This document shows, in pieces, positions 13,867-23,983 of a DNA stretch of 64,000 nt. The position numbers and the translations under genes were made by a program. The notes under the pieces are model-generated. The model saw only the letters and a list, made by a program, of their open reading frames with translations. It was not told the origin of the DNA and ran no database searches. The stretch's first letter is position 1. Each line of letters starts with the position of its first letter. Where the stretch lies: assembly GCF_014207445.1 (NCBI RefSeq), contig NZ_JACHEM010000008.1:278090-342089 (forward strand). Reading direction: 5' to 3'. Source of the DNA: Streptomyces candidus. Its GTDB lineage: Bacteria; Actinomycetota; Actinomycetes; Streptomycetales; Streptomycetaceae.

Positions 13867-15927
13867 ATGCCCCCCTCACCCCCCACCCGCCACCTCACCA
13901 CCGCCCAAGCCCTCCTCACCTTCCTCGCCCACCAGCACACCGAGCACCACGGCATCCGCCATCGCCTCATCGCCGCCACCTGGGGCATCTTCGGCCACGG
14001 CAACGTGGCGGGCCTCGGCCAGGCCCTCACCGAGTGCCGCACCACTCCCGCCCCCGGCCGCCTCCCCGGCCCCGGCATCCCGGGCCACACGCCCGCCTCC
14101 CTCACGAGCACCCCCGCCCCGCCCGGGACCCCCGCCACAGCCACGCCCGCCCCGGCCCCCGCCCCGACCCCCGCCCCCGGCACCATGCCCTTCCTCCAGG
14201 GCCGCAACGAGCAGGCCATGGTGCACGCCGCGACCGCCTACGCCCGCCAGTCCCGCCGCCTCTCCGCCCACGCCGTCACCACCTCCATCGGTCCCGGCGC
14301 CACCAACCTCGTCACCGGCGCGGCGCTGGCCACCGTCAACCGTCTGCCGGTCCTCCTCCTGCCGGGCGACGGCTTCGCCGCACGTCCCGCCGACCCCGTC
14401 CTGCAGCAGCTCGAAGTCCCGTACGCGGGCGACGTCTCCGTCAACGACTGCCTGCGGCCCGTGTCGAAGTACTTCGACCGCATCACCCGCCCCGAGGCCC
14501 TCGTCCCGGCGGCGCTCGCCGCGATGCGCGTCCTGGCCGACCCGGCGGAGACCGGTGCCGTGACGCTGGCGCTGCCCCAGGACGTACAGGTGCAGGCGTA
14601 CGACTGGCCGGAGGAGTTCTTCGTGGACCGGGTGTGGCGGGTGCGCTCCCAGGAGCCGGACCAGCGCGACCTGTTCGACGCGGTGCGGGCGATCGGGAGC
14701 GCCCGCCGTCCCCTCCTCGTCGCGGGCGGCGGCGTCCACCACAGCGGCGCCGAGAGCGCCCTCGCGCACTTCGCCGACCGCACCGGCATCCCGGTCGCCT
14801 CCACCCAGTCGGGCAAGGGCTCCCTTCCGTACGACCACCCCGCCGACCTCGGCGGCATCGGCCACACCGGCACCGCCGCCGCGAACCGGATCGCCCGTAC
14901 CGCGGACCTGGTGATCGGCGTCGGCACCCGGTGGACCGACTTCACGACCGCCTCCCGCACCCTCTTCCAGAACCCCGGAGTCCGCTTCCTCAACGTCAAC
15001 GTCACCGGCTCCGACGCCCACAAGATGGGCGGCCTCGCCCTGGTGGGGGACGCCGGCCGCAGCCTCCTGGCGCTGGCCGCCGCCCTCCGGGACCGTACGG
15101 ACGACCACGAGGGCGGCGGCCCCGCCGCATACCGCGTCGAGCCCGCCTACGAGGCCGAGTACCGCGCCGCGAAAGAGGGTTGGGAGCGGCGGGTCACCGC
15201 CGCGTACGCCGCCCCGGACGAGAAGGCCCGCCCCACCCAGGCCCAGGTCCTCGGCGTACTCGACACCCTGGTCACCGACGAGGACATCCTGATCAACGCC
15301 GCCGGGTCCCTCCCCGGCGACCTCCACAAACTGTGGCGCACCCGCGCCGCCGACCAGTACCACGTCGAGTACGGCTACTCCTGCATGGGTTACGAGATCC
15401 CGGCCGCCGTCGGCGTCCAGCTCGCCGCGCCGGGACGGCCCGTCTGGGCGCTGGTCGGCGACGGAACGTACCTGATGAACCCGACCGAGATCGTCACCGC
15501 CGTGCAGGAGCGGCTGCCCATCAAGGTGGTGATCCTGGACAACCACGGGTATGCCTCCATCGGCGGCCTCTCCGAGGCCGTCGGCGGCGAGCGGTTCGGT
15601 ACGGACTACCGCTTCCGCGCCCCGGACGGCTCGTACACGGGGGATCCGCTGCCGCTCGACCTGGCAGCCAACGCCGCCTCCCTCGGAATGCGGACCCTGC
15701 GCGTCCGTACCGTCGCTGACCTGCGGGAAGCCCTCAAGGAGGCGCGGGAGAGCACCGTGCCCACATGTGTCTACGCCGAGACCGAAACCCCCGACACAGT
15801 GTCGGGCCCCCCGGCGGCGGACGCGTGGTGGGATGTTCCCGTGGCCGAGACCGCGACCCGCCCGTCGGCTGCCCGGGCACGCGAAGAGTACGACCGGCAC
15901 GTCGCAGCCCGGCGCCACCACCTTTGA
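13867..15927 (+). CDS. iolD: 3D-(3,5/4)-trihydroxycyclohexane-1,2-dione hydrolase
   Basis: This 686-residue thiamine diphosphate enzyme hydrolyses the ring of the diketo intermediate of inositol breakdown to 5-deoxy-glucuronate. The cofactor-binding GDGTYLMNPTEIV and NHGYASIGGL segments lie near residues 535-565, and the catalytic glutamate is in GRNEQ at about 112-116. GAGGAGG lies before the ATG. The protein has an odd Pro/Ala/Thr-rich insertion at about residues 59-105, between the conserved GHGNVAGLGQAL and the GRNEQ loop. The DNA there is extremely C-rich on the plus strand. Because flanking motifs are intact and the frame is open, the enzyme is probably active, with a flexible loop added. 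Confidence 0.92.
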   Translation: MPPSPPTRHLTTAQALLTFLAHQHTEHHGIRHRLIAATWGIFGHGNVAGLGQALTECRTTPAPGRLPGPGIPGHTPASLTSTPAPPGTPATATPAPAPAPTPAPGTMPFLQGRNEQAMVHAATAYARQSRRLSAHAVTTSIGPGATNLVTGAALATVNRLPVLLLPGDGFAARPADPVLQQLEVPYAGDVSVNDCLRPVSKYFDRITRPEALVPAALAAMRVLADPAETGAVTLALPQDVQVQAYDWPEEFFVDRVWRVRSQEPDQRDLFDAVRAIGSARRPLLVAGGGVHHSGAESALAHFADRTGIPVASTQSGKGSLPYDHPADLGGIGHTGTAAANRIARTADLVIGVGTRWTDFTTASRTLFQNPGVRFLNVNVTGSDAHKMGGLALVGDAGRSLLALAAALRDRTDDHEGGGPAAYRVEPAYEAEYRAAKEGWERRVTAAYAAPDEKARPTQAQVLGVLDTLVTDEDILINAAGSLPGDLHKLWRTRAADQYHVEYGYSCMGYEIPAAVGVQLAAPGRPVWALVGDGTYLMNPTEIVTAVQERLPIKVVILDNHGYASIGGLSEAVGGERFGTDYRFRAPDGSYTGDPLPLDLAANAASLGMRTLRVRTVADLREALKEARESTVPTCVYAETETPDTVSGPPAADAWWDVPVAETATRPSAARAREEYDRHVAARRHHL

Positions 15928-15940
15928 AGGAGTGCAGTTC

Positions 15941-17440
<1,500 letters not shown>

Positions 17441-17547
17441 CCCGGCTTCCCCCGCGCCGCTCGGCCCCGCCGATCGCGTGACGACCAGCCGCCCGGCCGC
17501 CCGGCAGGGTCCTCTGGCGTCCCCCGCGCCGGACCTGCCGCTTCCTG

Positions 17548-17591
17548 CCGCGGCCCGCCCCGGTGACCTCACCCTCCGGCGCGGGCCGCGG
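17548..17591. terminator. Bidirectional hairpin between mmsA and the NodB-like gene
   Basis: A perfect 11-bp stem CCGCGGCCCGC (17548-17558) pairs with GCGGGCCGCGG (17581-17591). The loop contains a second small hairpin, GGTGA/TCACC. It lies between two convergent genes, 107 bases past the mmsA stop codon. Confidence 0.65.
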
Positions 17592-17614
17592 TGCCTCTTT
17601 GGAGGCGCGCCGCG

Positions 17615-18322
17615 TCACGCGTGCCGGTACACGGCCCCCGGCGCCGGCTTCCGCGGTGCGAACAGCCGCTCCAGCGACACCAGGCGGAAGCCCCGCTCCC
17701 GTAGGCCGCCCACGATCGCCGGCAGTGCGGCGGCCGTCCCTGCGTGAAGGTCGTTCAGCTGGATGATCCCGCCCGGTTCCGCGGACCTCAGGACGCGTTC
17801 CGCGATCACTTGCGGGTCGTGCTCGCGCCGGTCCGCGGTCGCCGAGTTCCACAGGATCTGGGCGAGCCCGAGTTCCCGGCAGAGCGCCGCCACGTTCCTG
17901 TCGGTGCGCCCCCGCGGCGGGCGCATCAGGGTCGGCGGGCGGTCCGTCAGCCGGGCGAGGACGTCCTGCGTCTGCGCCAGTTGCCGCCGTGCCTCCCTGG
18001 GCGGCACCTCGTTCAGCCGCGGACCGGTCCACGAGTGGTTGCCGACCTCGTGGCCCTCCGCAGCAATCCGCCGCACCAGGTCCGGGTGCTTGTGCACCGG
18101 TCCCTTCCCGACCAGGAAGAACGCCGCCGGTACGTGCCTGTCCTCCAGGACGTCCAGCAGAGCGCCGGTGGACGGGCCGGGACCGCCGTCGAAGGTCAGC
18201 GCCACGCACCTGGCCGTCCGGCAGTCGACGGGGCCGCCGTCCGGGCCGTTCGCGATGCCGGTCAGCAGGGCGGCGGCGACCAGTGCGCAGACGGCGATCA
18301 CAGAACGGCGGCGTTTCGTCAC
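17615..18322 (-). CDS. Secreted NodB-fold (polysaccharide deacetylase-like) protein with degraded active site
   Basis: This 235-residue exported protein has a basic start plus a hydrophobic segment at residues 7-25, followed by a CE4/NodB domain. The motifs are recognisable but altered. Motif 1 reads TFDGGP (43-48) instead of TFDDGP, so the metal-binding aspartate is a glycine. Motif 2 reads HSWTGP (96-101) instead of HSxxHP, so a metal-binding histidine is a glycine. Motif 3 RPPRG (134-138) is kept. Motif 4 has WNSATAD where a Trp-Asp pattern is usual, and motif 5 LNDLHAG is kept. With two metal ligands gone, ordinary deacetylase activity is doubtful. It may bind glycan or be non-catalytic. 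Confidence 0.85.
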   Translation of the reverse strand: MTKRRRSVIAVCALVAAALLTGIANGPDGGPVDCRTARCVALTFDGGPGPSTGALLDVLEDRHVPAAFFLVGKGPVHKHPDLVRRIAAEGHEVGNHSWTGPRLNEVPPREARRQLAQTQDVLARLTDRPPTLMRPPRGRTDRNVAALCRELGLAQILWNSATADRREHDPQVIAERVLRSAEPGGIIQLNDLHAGTAAALPAIVGGLRERGFRLVSLERLFAPRKPAPGAVYRHA

Positions 18323-18390
18323 CGCACACGGGTTCCAGCGGCGGGCGTCCGCGCAAACGCCACGCCGCCGCAGGTCACCCGGTCAGCCCG

Positions 18391-19239
18391 TCAACGCGAT
18401 GCTGACGCCTCGTCAACCTGTGGTGCGGTGCCGCGCGTGCCGATGACGACCGTCGCCCCCAGCTCCTCGTCGGTGGCGACCCGGGCCGCCAGGCCGCCCC
18501 GTACCATCGCCGCGGCCGTACGGTCCGCCTGCCGCTCGCTCGTCTCGATCAGCAGGCTCCCCCCGGGCGCCAGCCAGCGCGCGGCCCCCGCCGTCACCCG
18601 GCGCTGCACGTCGAGCCCGTCGGCCCCGCCGTCCAGGGCGACCAGCGGCTCGTACTCCCGCGCCTCGGACGGCAGCAGGCCGATGTCGTCCGTCGGTACG
18701 TAGGGGGCGTTGGCCACCAGGACGTCGACGCGCCCCCGCAGGCCGGCCGGCAACGGCGCGTACAGGTCCCCCTCGTACACCGAACCGCCCGCCGCCACGT
18801 TCCGCCGGGCGCAGCGCACCGCCGCGGGCTCCACGTCGGCGGCGTGCACCTCGGCGTCCGCGACCTCCGCGCCCACCACCACGGCCACCGCACCCGTCCC
18901 GCAGCACAGGTCGAGCACCACCGGTGCTTCGAGGGCGGCGGCGAGGGCGACGGCGGTACGGGCGAGGAACGCGGTGCGGGGCCGGGGAACGAACACCCCC
19001 GCGTCGACGGCGATCCGTCGCCCGCAGAACTCCGCCCAGCCCAGTACGTGTTCCAGCGGCAGCCCGTCCACGCGGCGCCGCACCATGGCGGCCAGCTCGC
19101 GGTCCGTGCGGGCGGTGGCGAACAGCAACCGCGCCTCGTCCTCCGCGAACACACAGCCGGCGCGGCGGAGCCGGCCGACGACGGCGTCGGGGGAGAGGGC
19201 GGAGGGGAAAGCGGGGGAAACAGCCAAGGACAGCGACAT
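18391..19239 (-). CDS. PrmC/HemK-related protein N5-glutamine methyltransferase
   Basis: This 282-residue SAM-dependent methyltransferase has an N-terminal helical domain (residues 1-75), a Rossmann domain with VLDLCCGTGAVAV as the SAM loop, and the substrate loop NAPYVPTDD near residue 180. The PrmC active site is normally NPPY; here the first proline is alanine. This is known in a PrmC-related subgroup of actinomycetes, so the substrate may differ from release factors. Other family features, PRPRT in place of PRPET and IETSERQ, are visible. The gene is transcribed divergently from the hydrolase/ABC fusion. It is a paralogue and not the canonical prmC that usually follows prfA. Confidence 0.82.
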   Translation of the reverse strand: MSLSLAVSPAFPSALSPDAVVGRLRRAGCVFAEDEARLLFATARTDRELAAMVRRRVDGLPLEHVLGWAEFCGRRIAVDAGVFVPRPRTAFLARTAVALAAALEAPVVLDLCCGTGAVAVVVGAEVADAEVHAADVEPAAVRCARRNVAAGGSVYEGDLYAPLPAGLRGRVDVLVANAPYVPTDDIGLLPSEAREYEPLVALDGGADGLDVQRRVTAGAARWLAPGGSLLIETSERQADRTAAAMVRGGLAARVATDEELGATVVIGTRGTAPQVDEASASR

Positions 19240-19671
19240 CAGAGAGCCTTTCGGTACGACCGAGGGCGCTCTCCGGATCCGTGACGACTACGGAAGAGCC
19301 GTACGACCGTGAGGCGAGAGCACCCGACCTGCGACAGCGGTAATGGGTCCCACCTCCTTGGTCCGGGCCCGCACGAACCGCGGGCACCTGTCGCCCGCAC
19401 GAGCGGCGGACGATTCGCGCAAGACCATACCCGAGCAGGTCAGACCCGTACAGGGGCTTCTCCGGTGCGAACAGCGGCGGTGCGAGACCCGCTCGACCGC
19501 CACCCGCCGGCGCGGAACGGGCGCCGACCCGCCCGGGACCGCCCGGGACCGTCCGGCACGTCGGCGTACAGCGGCTGCGGTACGCCGGGCGCCGCGCCTA
19601 CTCCCGTGGGAGGGCACCGGTTCCCCCGGGCGGCAGCCCGGACGTGCCGGCCGCACGCATAGGGTCGGAGC
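19240..19671. other. Divergent intergenic region
   Basis: These 432 bases separate the PrmC-like gene and the hydrolase/ABC fusion, which are divergent. They must hold both promoters, but no hexamer pair stands out. The only local feature is a doubled GCCCGGGACC at about 19538-19559. No gene is seen. Confidence 0.3.
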
Positions 19672-22335
19672 ATGGAGAATCCCCTTCGCCGACGGCCGCG
19701 CCCGCACCTGCGCGGGCGACGGCTCGCCGCCGTGATCGCGGCGCTCGCCGTGCTGGTGGGCGGGGGTGTCTGGGCCGGTGTCGCCGCCGCCTCGGACGGC
19801 CCGGCCCCCGTGCACAGGACCGACCGGATGCTGTCGATGCCCGGTGCGCGCATCGACACCTCGTACTTCGTCGGCGACGACGCCAACGGCGGGAACAGGC
19901 GCAGGCCCGCCGTCCTCATCGGGCACGGCTTCGGCGGCAGCAAGAAGGACGTCCAGGGCCAGGCGGAGGAACTGGCCAGGAACGGATACGCCGTCCTGAC
20001 CTGGTCCGCGCGCGGCTTCGGCAGGTCGGGCGGCCGCATCGGCCTCAACGACCCCGACGGCGAGGTCAAGGACGTCTCCCGGCTCATCGACTGGCTCGCC
20101 GCGCGCGACGAGGTGGCACTCGACAAGGACGGCGACCCCAGGGTCGGCGTCACCGGCGTCAGTTACGGCGGTGCGATCTCCCTCCTGGCCGCGGGTCACG
20201 ACCCGCGCGTGGACGCCATCGCCCCGCAGCTCACGTACTGGAACCTCGCCCAGGCCCTCTTCCCCGACGGGGTGTTCAAGAAGCTCTGGGCGGGGACCTT
20301 CGTCACCACCGGCGGTGGCTGCGCCCGCTTCGAGCCGGAGCTGTGCGAGCTGTACGAGCGGGTGGCGGTCTCGGGCAAGCCCGACGACGCCGCCCGCACC
20401 ACCCTCGAAGAGCGCAGTCCGTCCGCCGTGGCGGACCGGATCAAGGTGCCCGCGCTCATCGTGCAGGGCCAGAGCGACTCCCTCTTCCCGCTCGACCAGG
20501 CCGACCGGATGGCGCGCGCGATCAGCGGCAACGGCGCCCCCGTGGCCGTCGACTGGGTGAGCGGCGGCCACGACGGCGGCGACCAGGAGGCCGGCCGCGT
20601 CCACACCCGCATCACCTCCTGGTTCGACCGCCACCTCAAGGAGGACGAGGCGGCCGGCACCGGCCCCGGCTTCCGGGTCACCCGGACCGGTGGAGTCGAC
20701 TCCACCAACGGCGCCGCCAGCCTGCGCGGCGCCGACGCCGACCGCTACCCGGGCCTGCGCGGCGACGTGCGCGCCATCCCCCTCACCGGCCGCCGAGGAC
20801 CCACGCAGGCCTTCGCCAACCCGGCCGGCGCCAACCCGCCCGCCATCTCCTCCGTGCCCGGCGTGGGAGCCCTCTCGCAGTTCTCCGGGCTCGGCGTGGG
20901 CGTCTCGCTCGACTTCCCCGGCCAGTACGCGCAGTACGACTCCGCACCCCTCGACACCGGAGTGCAGGTCACCGGATCCCCGACCGTCAAGGTGACGGTG
21001 AAGTCCGACCGCGACGACATGGTGCTCTTCGTGAAGGTCTACGACGCGAGCGCCAACGGCCGCCAGACCCTGCCGCACCAGCTCGTCACCCCCGTACGGA
21101 TCACCGGCGCCAAAGCGGGCCGCACCGTCGAGCTGACGCTGCCCGCGATCGACCACAAGTTCCAGGCCGGGCACCGGATGCGGCTGCTGCTCACCGCCAC
21201 CGACCTCGGCTACGCCTCCCCGGCCGAACCCGCGAAGTACTCCGTGACCCTGAACGGCGGCGCCCTCAGCGTGCCCACCGCCCCGCAGCTGACCACCGCC
21301 TCCGCGGGGCTCGCCTGGTGGGTGTGGGGACTGCCCCTGGCCTCCGCCGTGATCGCCGTGGGACTGCTCCTCAGCGCCCGCCGCCGCACCTCCGCACCCG
21401 CGCCCGACCCCGCCCTGGCCGAAGTCCCCCTCCAGATCACCTCACTGAGCAAGCGGTACGGAAAGTCCGGCGACCGGTTCGCCGTCCGCGACCTGTCCTT
21501 CCGCGTCGAGAGGGGCCAGGTGCTCGGACTGCTCGGCCCCAACGGCGCGGGCAAGACCACCACCCTCCGCATGCTGATGGGGCTCATCTCGCCCGACGGC
21601 GGCGAGATCCGCGTGTTCGGGCACGCCATCCGCCCCGGCGCACCCGTCCTCTCCCGGGTCGGCGCCTTCGTCGAGGGCGCGGGTTTCCTACCGCACCTCT
21701 CCGGCCGCGCCAACCTCGACCTGTACTGGCAGGCCACCGGGCGCCCCGTGGCGGACGCGCACATCGACGAGGCCCTGGAGATCGCCGGACTCGGCGACGC
21801 CCTCCAGCGCGCCGTACGGACGTACTCCCAGGGCATGCGCCAGCGCCTGGCCATCGCGCAGGCCATGCTCGGCATGCCGGACCTGCTGATCCTCGACGAG
21901 CCGACCAACGGCCTCGACCCGCCGCAGATCCGTGAGATGCGCGACGTGATGATCCGGTACGCGGCCGGCGGGCGCACCGTCATCGTCTCCAGCCACCTCC
22001 TGTCCGAGGTCGAGCAGTCCTGCACCGACCTGGTCGTCATGGACCGCGGCAAGCTCGTCCAGGCGGGGCCCGTCGCCGAGATCATCGGCTCCGGCGACAC
22101 CCTGCTGGTCACCGTCGAGGGCGAGGTCTCCGAAGCCCTCGTCGACAAGGTGGCCGCACTGCCCGGCGTCGGGACGGCGGTACGCGCCGAAGGCGGCCTC
22201 CTGGTGCGACTCGACGGCGCGCGCCCGGCCGCGCTCGTCGCCGAACTGGTGCGCCTGGACGTGCCGTTGACCGGTGTGGGACCGCACCGACGCCTGGAGG
22301 ACGCGTTCCTCACCCTGATCGGAGGCCCGGCATGA
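19672..22335 (+). CDS. Fusion of extracytoplasmic alpha/beta hydrolase (X-Pro dipeptidyl-peptidase-like) and ABC ATPase
   Basis: This 887-residue protein combines two functions. After a signal-anchor (residues 17-40) comes a peptidase S15/CocE-like alpha/beta hydrolase. It has an IGHGFGGSKKD oxyanion region, the nucleophile elbow GVSYGG near residue 165, a GQSDSLFP acid region and a GGHDGG histidine near residue 300, followed by the jelly-roll C-terminal domain of that family. A second membrane helix near 545-565 (AWWVWGLPLASAVIAVGLLL) returns the chain to the cytoplasm. There a complete ABC ATPase begins, with Walker A GPNGAGKT, signature YSQGMRQR and Walker B LLILDEPTNGLDP. The permease gene overlaps its stop codon by four bases. 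The transported substrate is unknown. Confidence 0.9.
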   Translation: MENPLRRRPRPHLRGRRLAAVIAALAVLVGGGVWAGVAAASDGPAPVHRTDRMLSMPGARIDTSYFVGDDANGGNRRRPAVLIGHGFGGSKKDVQGQAEELARNGYAVLTWSARGFGRSGGRIGLNDPDGEVKDVSRLIDWLAARDEVALDKDGDPRVGVTGVSYGGAISLLAAGHDPRVDAIAPQLTYWNLAQALFPDGVFKKLWAGTFVTTGGGCARFEPELCELYERVAVSGKPDDAARTTLEERSPSAVADRIKVPALIVQGQSDSLFPLDQADRMARAISGNGAPVAVDWVSGGHDGGDQEAGRVHTRITSWFDRHLKEDEAAGTGPGFRVTRTGGVDSTNGAASLRGADADRYPGLRGDVRAIPLTGRRGPTQAFANPAGANPPAISSVPGVGALSQFSGLGVGVSLDFPGQYAQYDSAPLDTGVQVTGSPTVKVTVKSDRDDMVLFVKVYDASANGRQTLPHQLVTPVRITGAKAGRTVELTLPAIDHKFQAGHRMRLLLTATDLGYASPAEPAKYSVTLNGGALSVPTAPQLTTASAGLAWWVWGLPLASAVIAVGLLLSARRRTSAPAPDPALAEVPLQITSLSKRYGKSGDRFAVRDLSFRVERGQVLGLLGPNGAGKTTTLRMLMGLISPDGGEIRVFGHAIRPGAPVLSRVGAFVEGAGFLPHLSGRANLDLYWQATGRPVADAHIDEALEIAGLGDALQRAVRTYSQGMRQRLAIAQAMLGMPDLLILDEPTNGLDPPQIREMRDVMIRYAAGGRTVIVSSHLLSEVEQSCTDLVVMDRGKLVQAGPVAEIIGSGDTLLVTVEGEVSEALVDKVAALPGVGTAVRAEGGLLVRLDGARPAALVAELVRLDVPLTGVGPHRRLEDAFLTLIGGPA

Positions 22336-23234
22336 GCAGCACCGTCGACACGGAAGCGGACCGCGTGCGTCCCGCGGGCGCGGACACCGCGCCGGGCTAC
22401 CGCCCCGGCCGGACCCTGCCACTGCTCGTCGAGGCCAGGCGGCAGTGGAAGCGCCGCCGCACCATGGTCATGGCGATCATCCTGGGCGCACTGCCCTTCG
22501 TGCTGATCGCCGCCTTCGCCATCGGCGGCACCCCCTCCGAACGCGGCAGTGGCAGCAACAACCGCATCAACCTGATGGACACGGCCACCGCCTCCGGCGC
22601 GAACTTCGCCGCGACCTGTCTCTTCGTCTCGGCCGGGTTCCTGCTGATCATCCCGGTGGCCCTGTTCTGCGGCGACACCGTCGCCTCCGAAGCCAACTGG
22701 GCCTCGCTGCGCTACCTCCTCGCCGCCCCCGTGCCCCGCGCACGGCTGCTGTGGAGCAAGCTGGCGGTTGCCCTCGCCTTCAGCCTGGCGGCGATGGTGC
22801 TGCTGCCGCTCGTGGCGTTGGCGGCGGGTACGGCGGCGTACGGCTGGGGGCCGCTGGAACTCCCGACCGGCGGCGCGCTCGCGGCCTCGGCGGCCGTCCC
22901 GCGCATCGCGCTCGTCGTCGCGTACCTCTTCGTCTCCCAACTGGTCACCGCTGCCCTCGCGTTCTGGCTCTCCACGAAGACGGACGCGCCGCTGGGAGCG
23001 GTCGGCGGAGCGGTCGGCCTGACCATTGTCGGGAACGTGCTGGACGCCGTCACGGCTCTCGGCTCGTGGCGGGAGTTCCTGCCCGCGCACTGGCAGTTCG
23101 CCTGGGTCGACGCCCTCCAGCCGCAACTGGAATGGGGCGGGATGGTCAAGGGCGCGGCGATCTCGGTGACCTACGCACTGATCCTCTTCGCGCTCGCCTT
23201 CCGGGGGTTCTCCCGCAAGGACATCGTCTCCTGA
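22332..23234 (+). CDS. ABC-2 type permease
   Basis: This 300-residue membrane protein has about six hydrophobic helices, the first near residues 45-65 (MAIILGALPFVLIAAFAIGG), and a larger first extracytoplasmic loop. It is the membrane partner of the hydrolase/ABC-ATPase fusion. The ATG overlaps the fusion's stop codon (ATGA), so translation is coupled. Such pairs export drugs, lipids or peptides; the substrate cannot be told from the sequence. Confidence 0.88.
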   Translation: MSSTVDTEADRVRPAGADTAPGYRPGRTLPLLVEARRQWKRRRTMVMAIILGALPFVLIAAFAIGGTPSERGSGSNNRINLMDTATASGANFAATCLFVSAGFLLIIPVALFCGDTVASEANWASLRYLLAAPVPRARLLWSKLAVALAFSLAAMVLLPLVALAAGTAAYGWGPLELPTGGALAASAAVPRIALVVAYLFVSQLVTAALAFWLSTKTDAPLGAVGGAVGLTIVGNVLDAVTALGSWREFLPAHWQFAWVDALQPQLEWGGMVKGAAISVTYALILFALAFRGFSRKDIVS

Positions 23235-23272
23235 CACAAACAGCGGTGCGGCCGGGACCGACTCCGTACATC

Positions 23273-23758
23273 ATGAGCGCCATGTCAACTCTTCTGCTCG
23301 CGCTCGCAGTTGTGTCCACAGGTCTCTATGCGGGCATGATGCTGATCTTCCGGACCGGCATCATGCCCGCACTCGCGAGAGTGCCCGACGCACAGTTCGT
23401 GAACGTGATGAGACGCATCAACGAGGACGTTCCGCGCGGTCTCTTCGTCCTGACGATGTTCGCGTCGGTCGGCTTCCCGCTGGCCGTCCTCTTCGTGGCG
23501 CCCGACGGGGGCCGGACCGGCGTCCAGCTGTGGCTGCTGGCGGGCGGCCTCGCCCTCTCCGTCGTCAACCACGGCATCACGGCGGGCGGCAACGTCCCGC
23601 TCAACAACGCGCTCGCCTCCTCCGAATCCGCCGGCACCCCGGACGGCGAGGTCCGCGCCGCCTTCGAAACCCGCTGGAACCGGCTGCACACGATCCGCAC
23701 CCTGTGCGCGGTCGTGGCCTTCGCGCTGGTCACGGCGAGCGCGGCGGGGTGGTCGTAG
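23273..23758 (+). CDS. DUF1772 (anthrone oxygenase-like) membrane protein
   Basis: This 161-residue protein has four hydrophobic helices, and the family pattern is visible in STGLYAGMMLIFRTGIMPAL, in FVNVMRRINEDV, and in NVPLNNALA preceding a C-terminal RWNRLHTIRT. DUF1772 proteins are small membrane proteins. Some act as anthrone oxygenases in polyketide pathways, but most have no known role. ATGs at 23273 and 23282 are both possible. I took the first, although neither has a clear ribosome-binding site. It follows the ABC permease gene on the same strand by 38 bases. Confidence 0.8.
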   Translation: MSAMSTLLLALAVVSTGLYAGMMLIFRTGIMPALARVPDAQFVNVMRRINEDVPRGLFVLTMFASVGFPLAVLFVAPDGGRTGVQLWLLAGGLALSVVNHGITAGGNVPLNNALASSESAGTPDGEVRAAFETRWNRLHTIRTLCAVVAFALVTASAAGWS

Positions 23759-23759
23759 C

Positions 23760-23905
23760 CGTTCGCCGGGACGGGTGCGGCGGGGCGGTGGGAGGCGTTC
23801 GCCGAAGCGGGTGCGGCGGGCCGGTCCCACCCGTTCGCCGAAGTGGGGGGCGGCGGGCCGGTCCCATCCGTGCGCCGACACGAGTGCGCTGGGGGCGCAA
23901 CCCGC
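23760..23905. repeat. 36-37-bp tandem repeat, about 3.5 copies
   Basis: Units begin at 23760, 23796, 23832 and 23869. The shared core is CGTTCGCCGAAGNGGG followed by GCGGCGGGCCGGTCCCA. The first unit and the partial last one diverge more. The array lies between the convergent DUF1772 and glycosyltransferase genes, starting two bases after the DUF1772 stop codon. Confidence 0.7.
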
Positions 23906-23983
23906 CGACCGAGGAGCCCCGCATCCTTCACGTGCTCGCGCCGCCCCCGTCGGGCCCCTCCGGCGTCACCGCCCGGTGCGCCC

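Noticed and set aside
19300..19400. AAGGAGGTGGGACCC on the minus strand upstream of the PrmC-like gene, resembling a T-box or leader peptide
   Set aside because: The T-box antiterminator bulge and a specifier loop are not present, and the short GTG frame of about 21 codons has its purine-rich tract directly against the start with no spacing and encodes no regulatory codon run.
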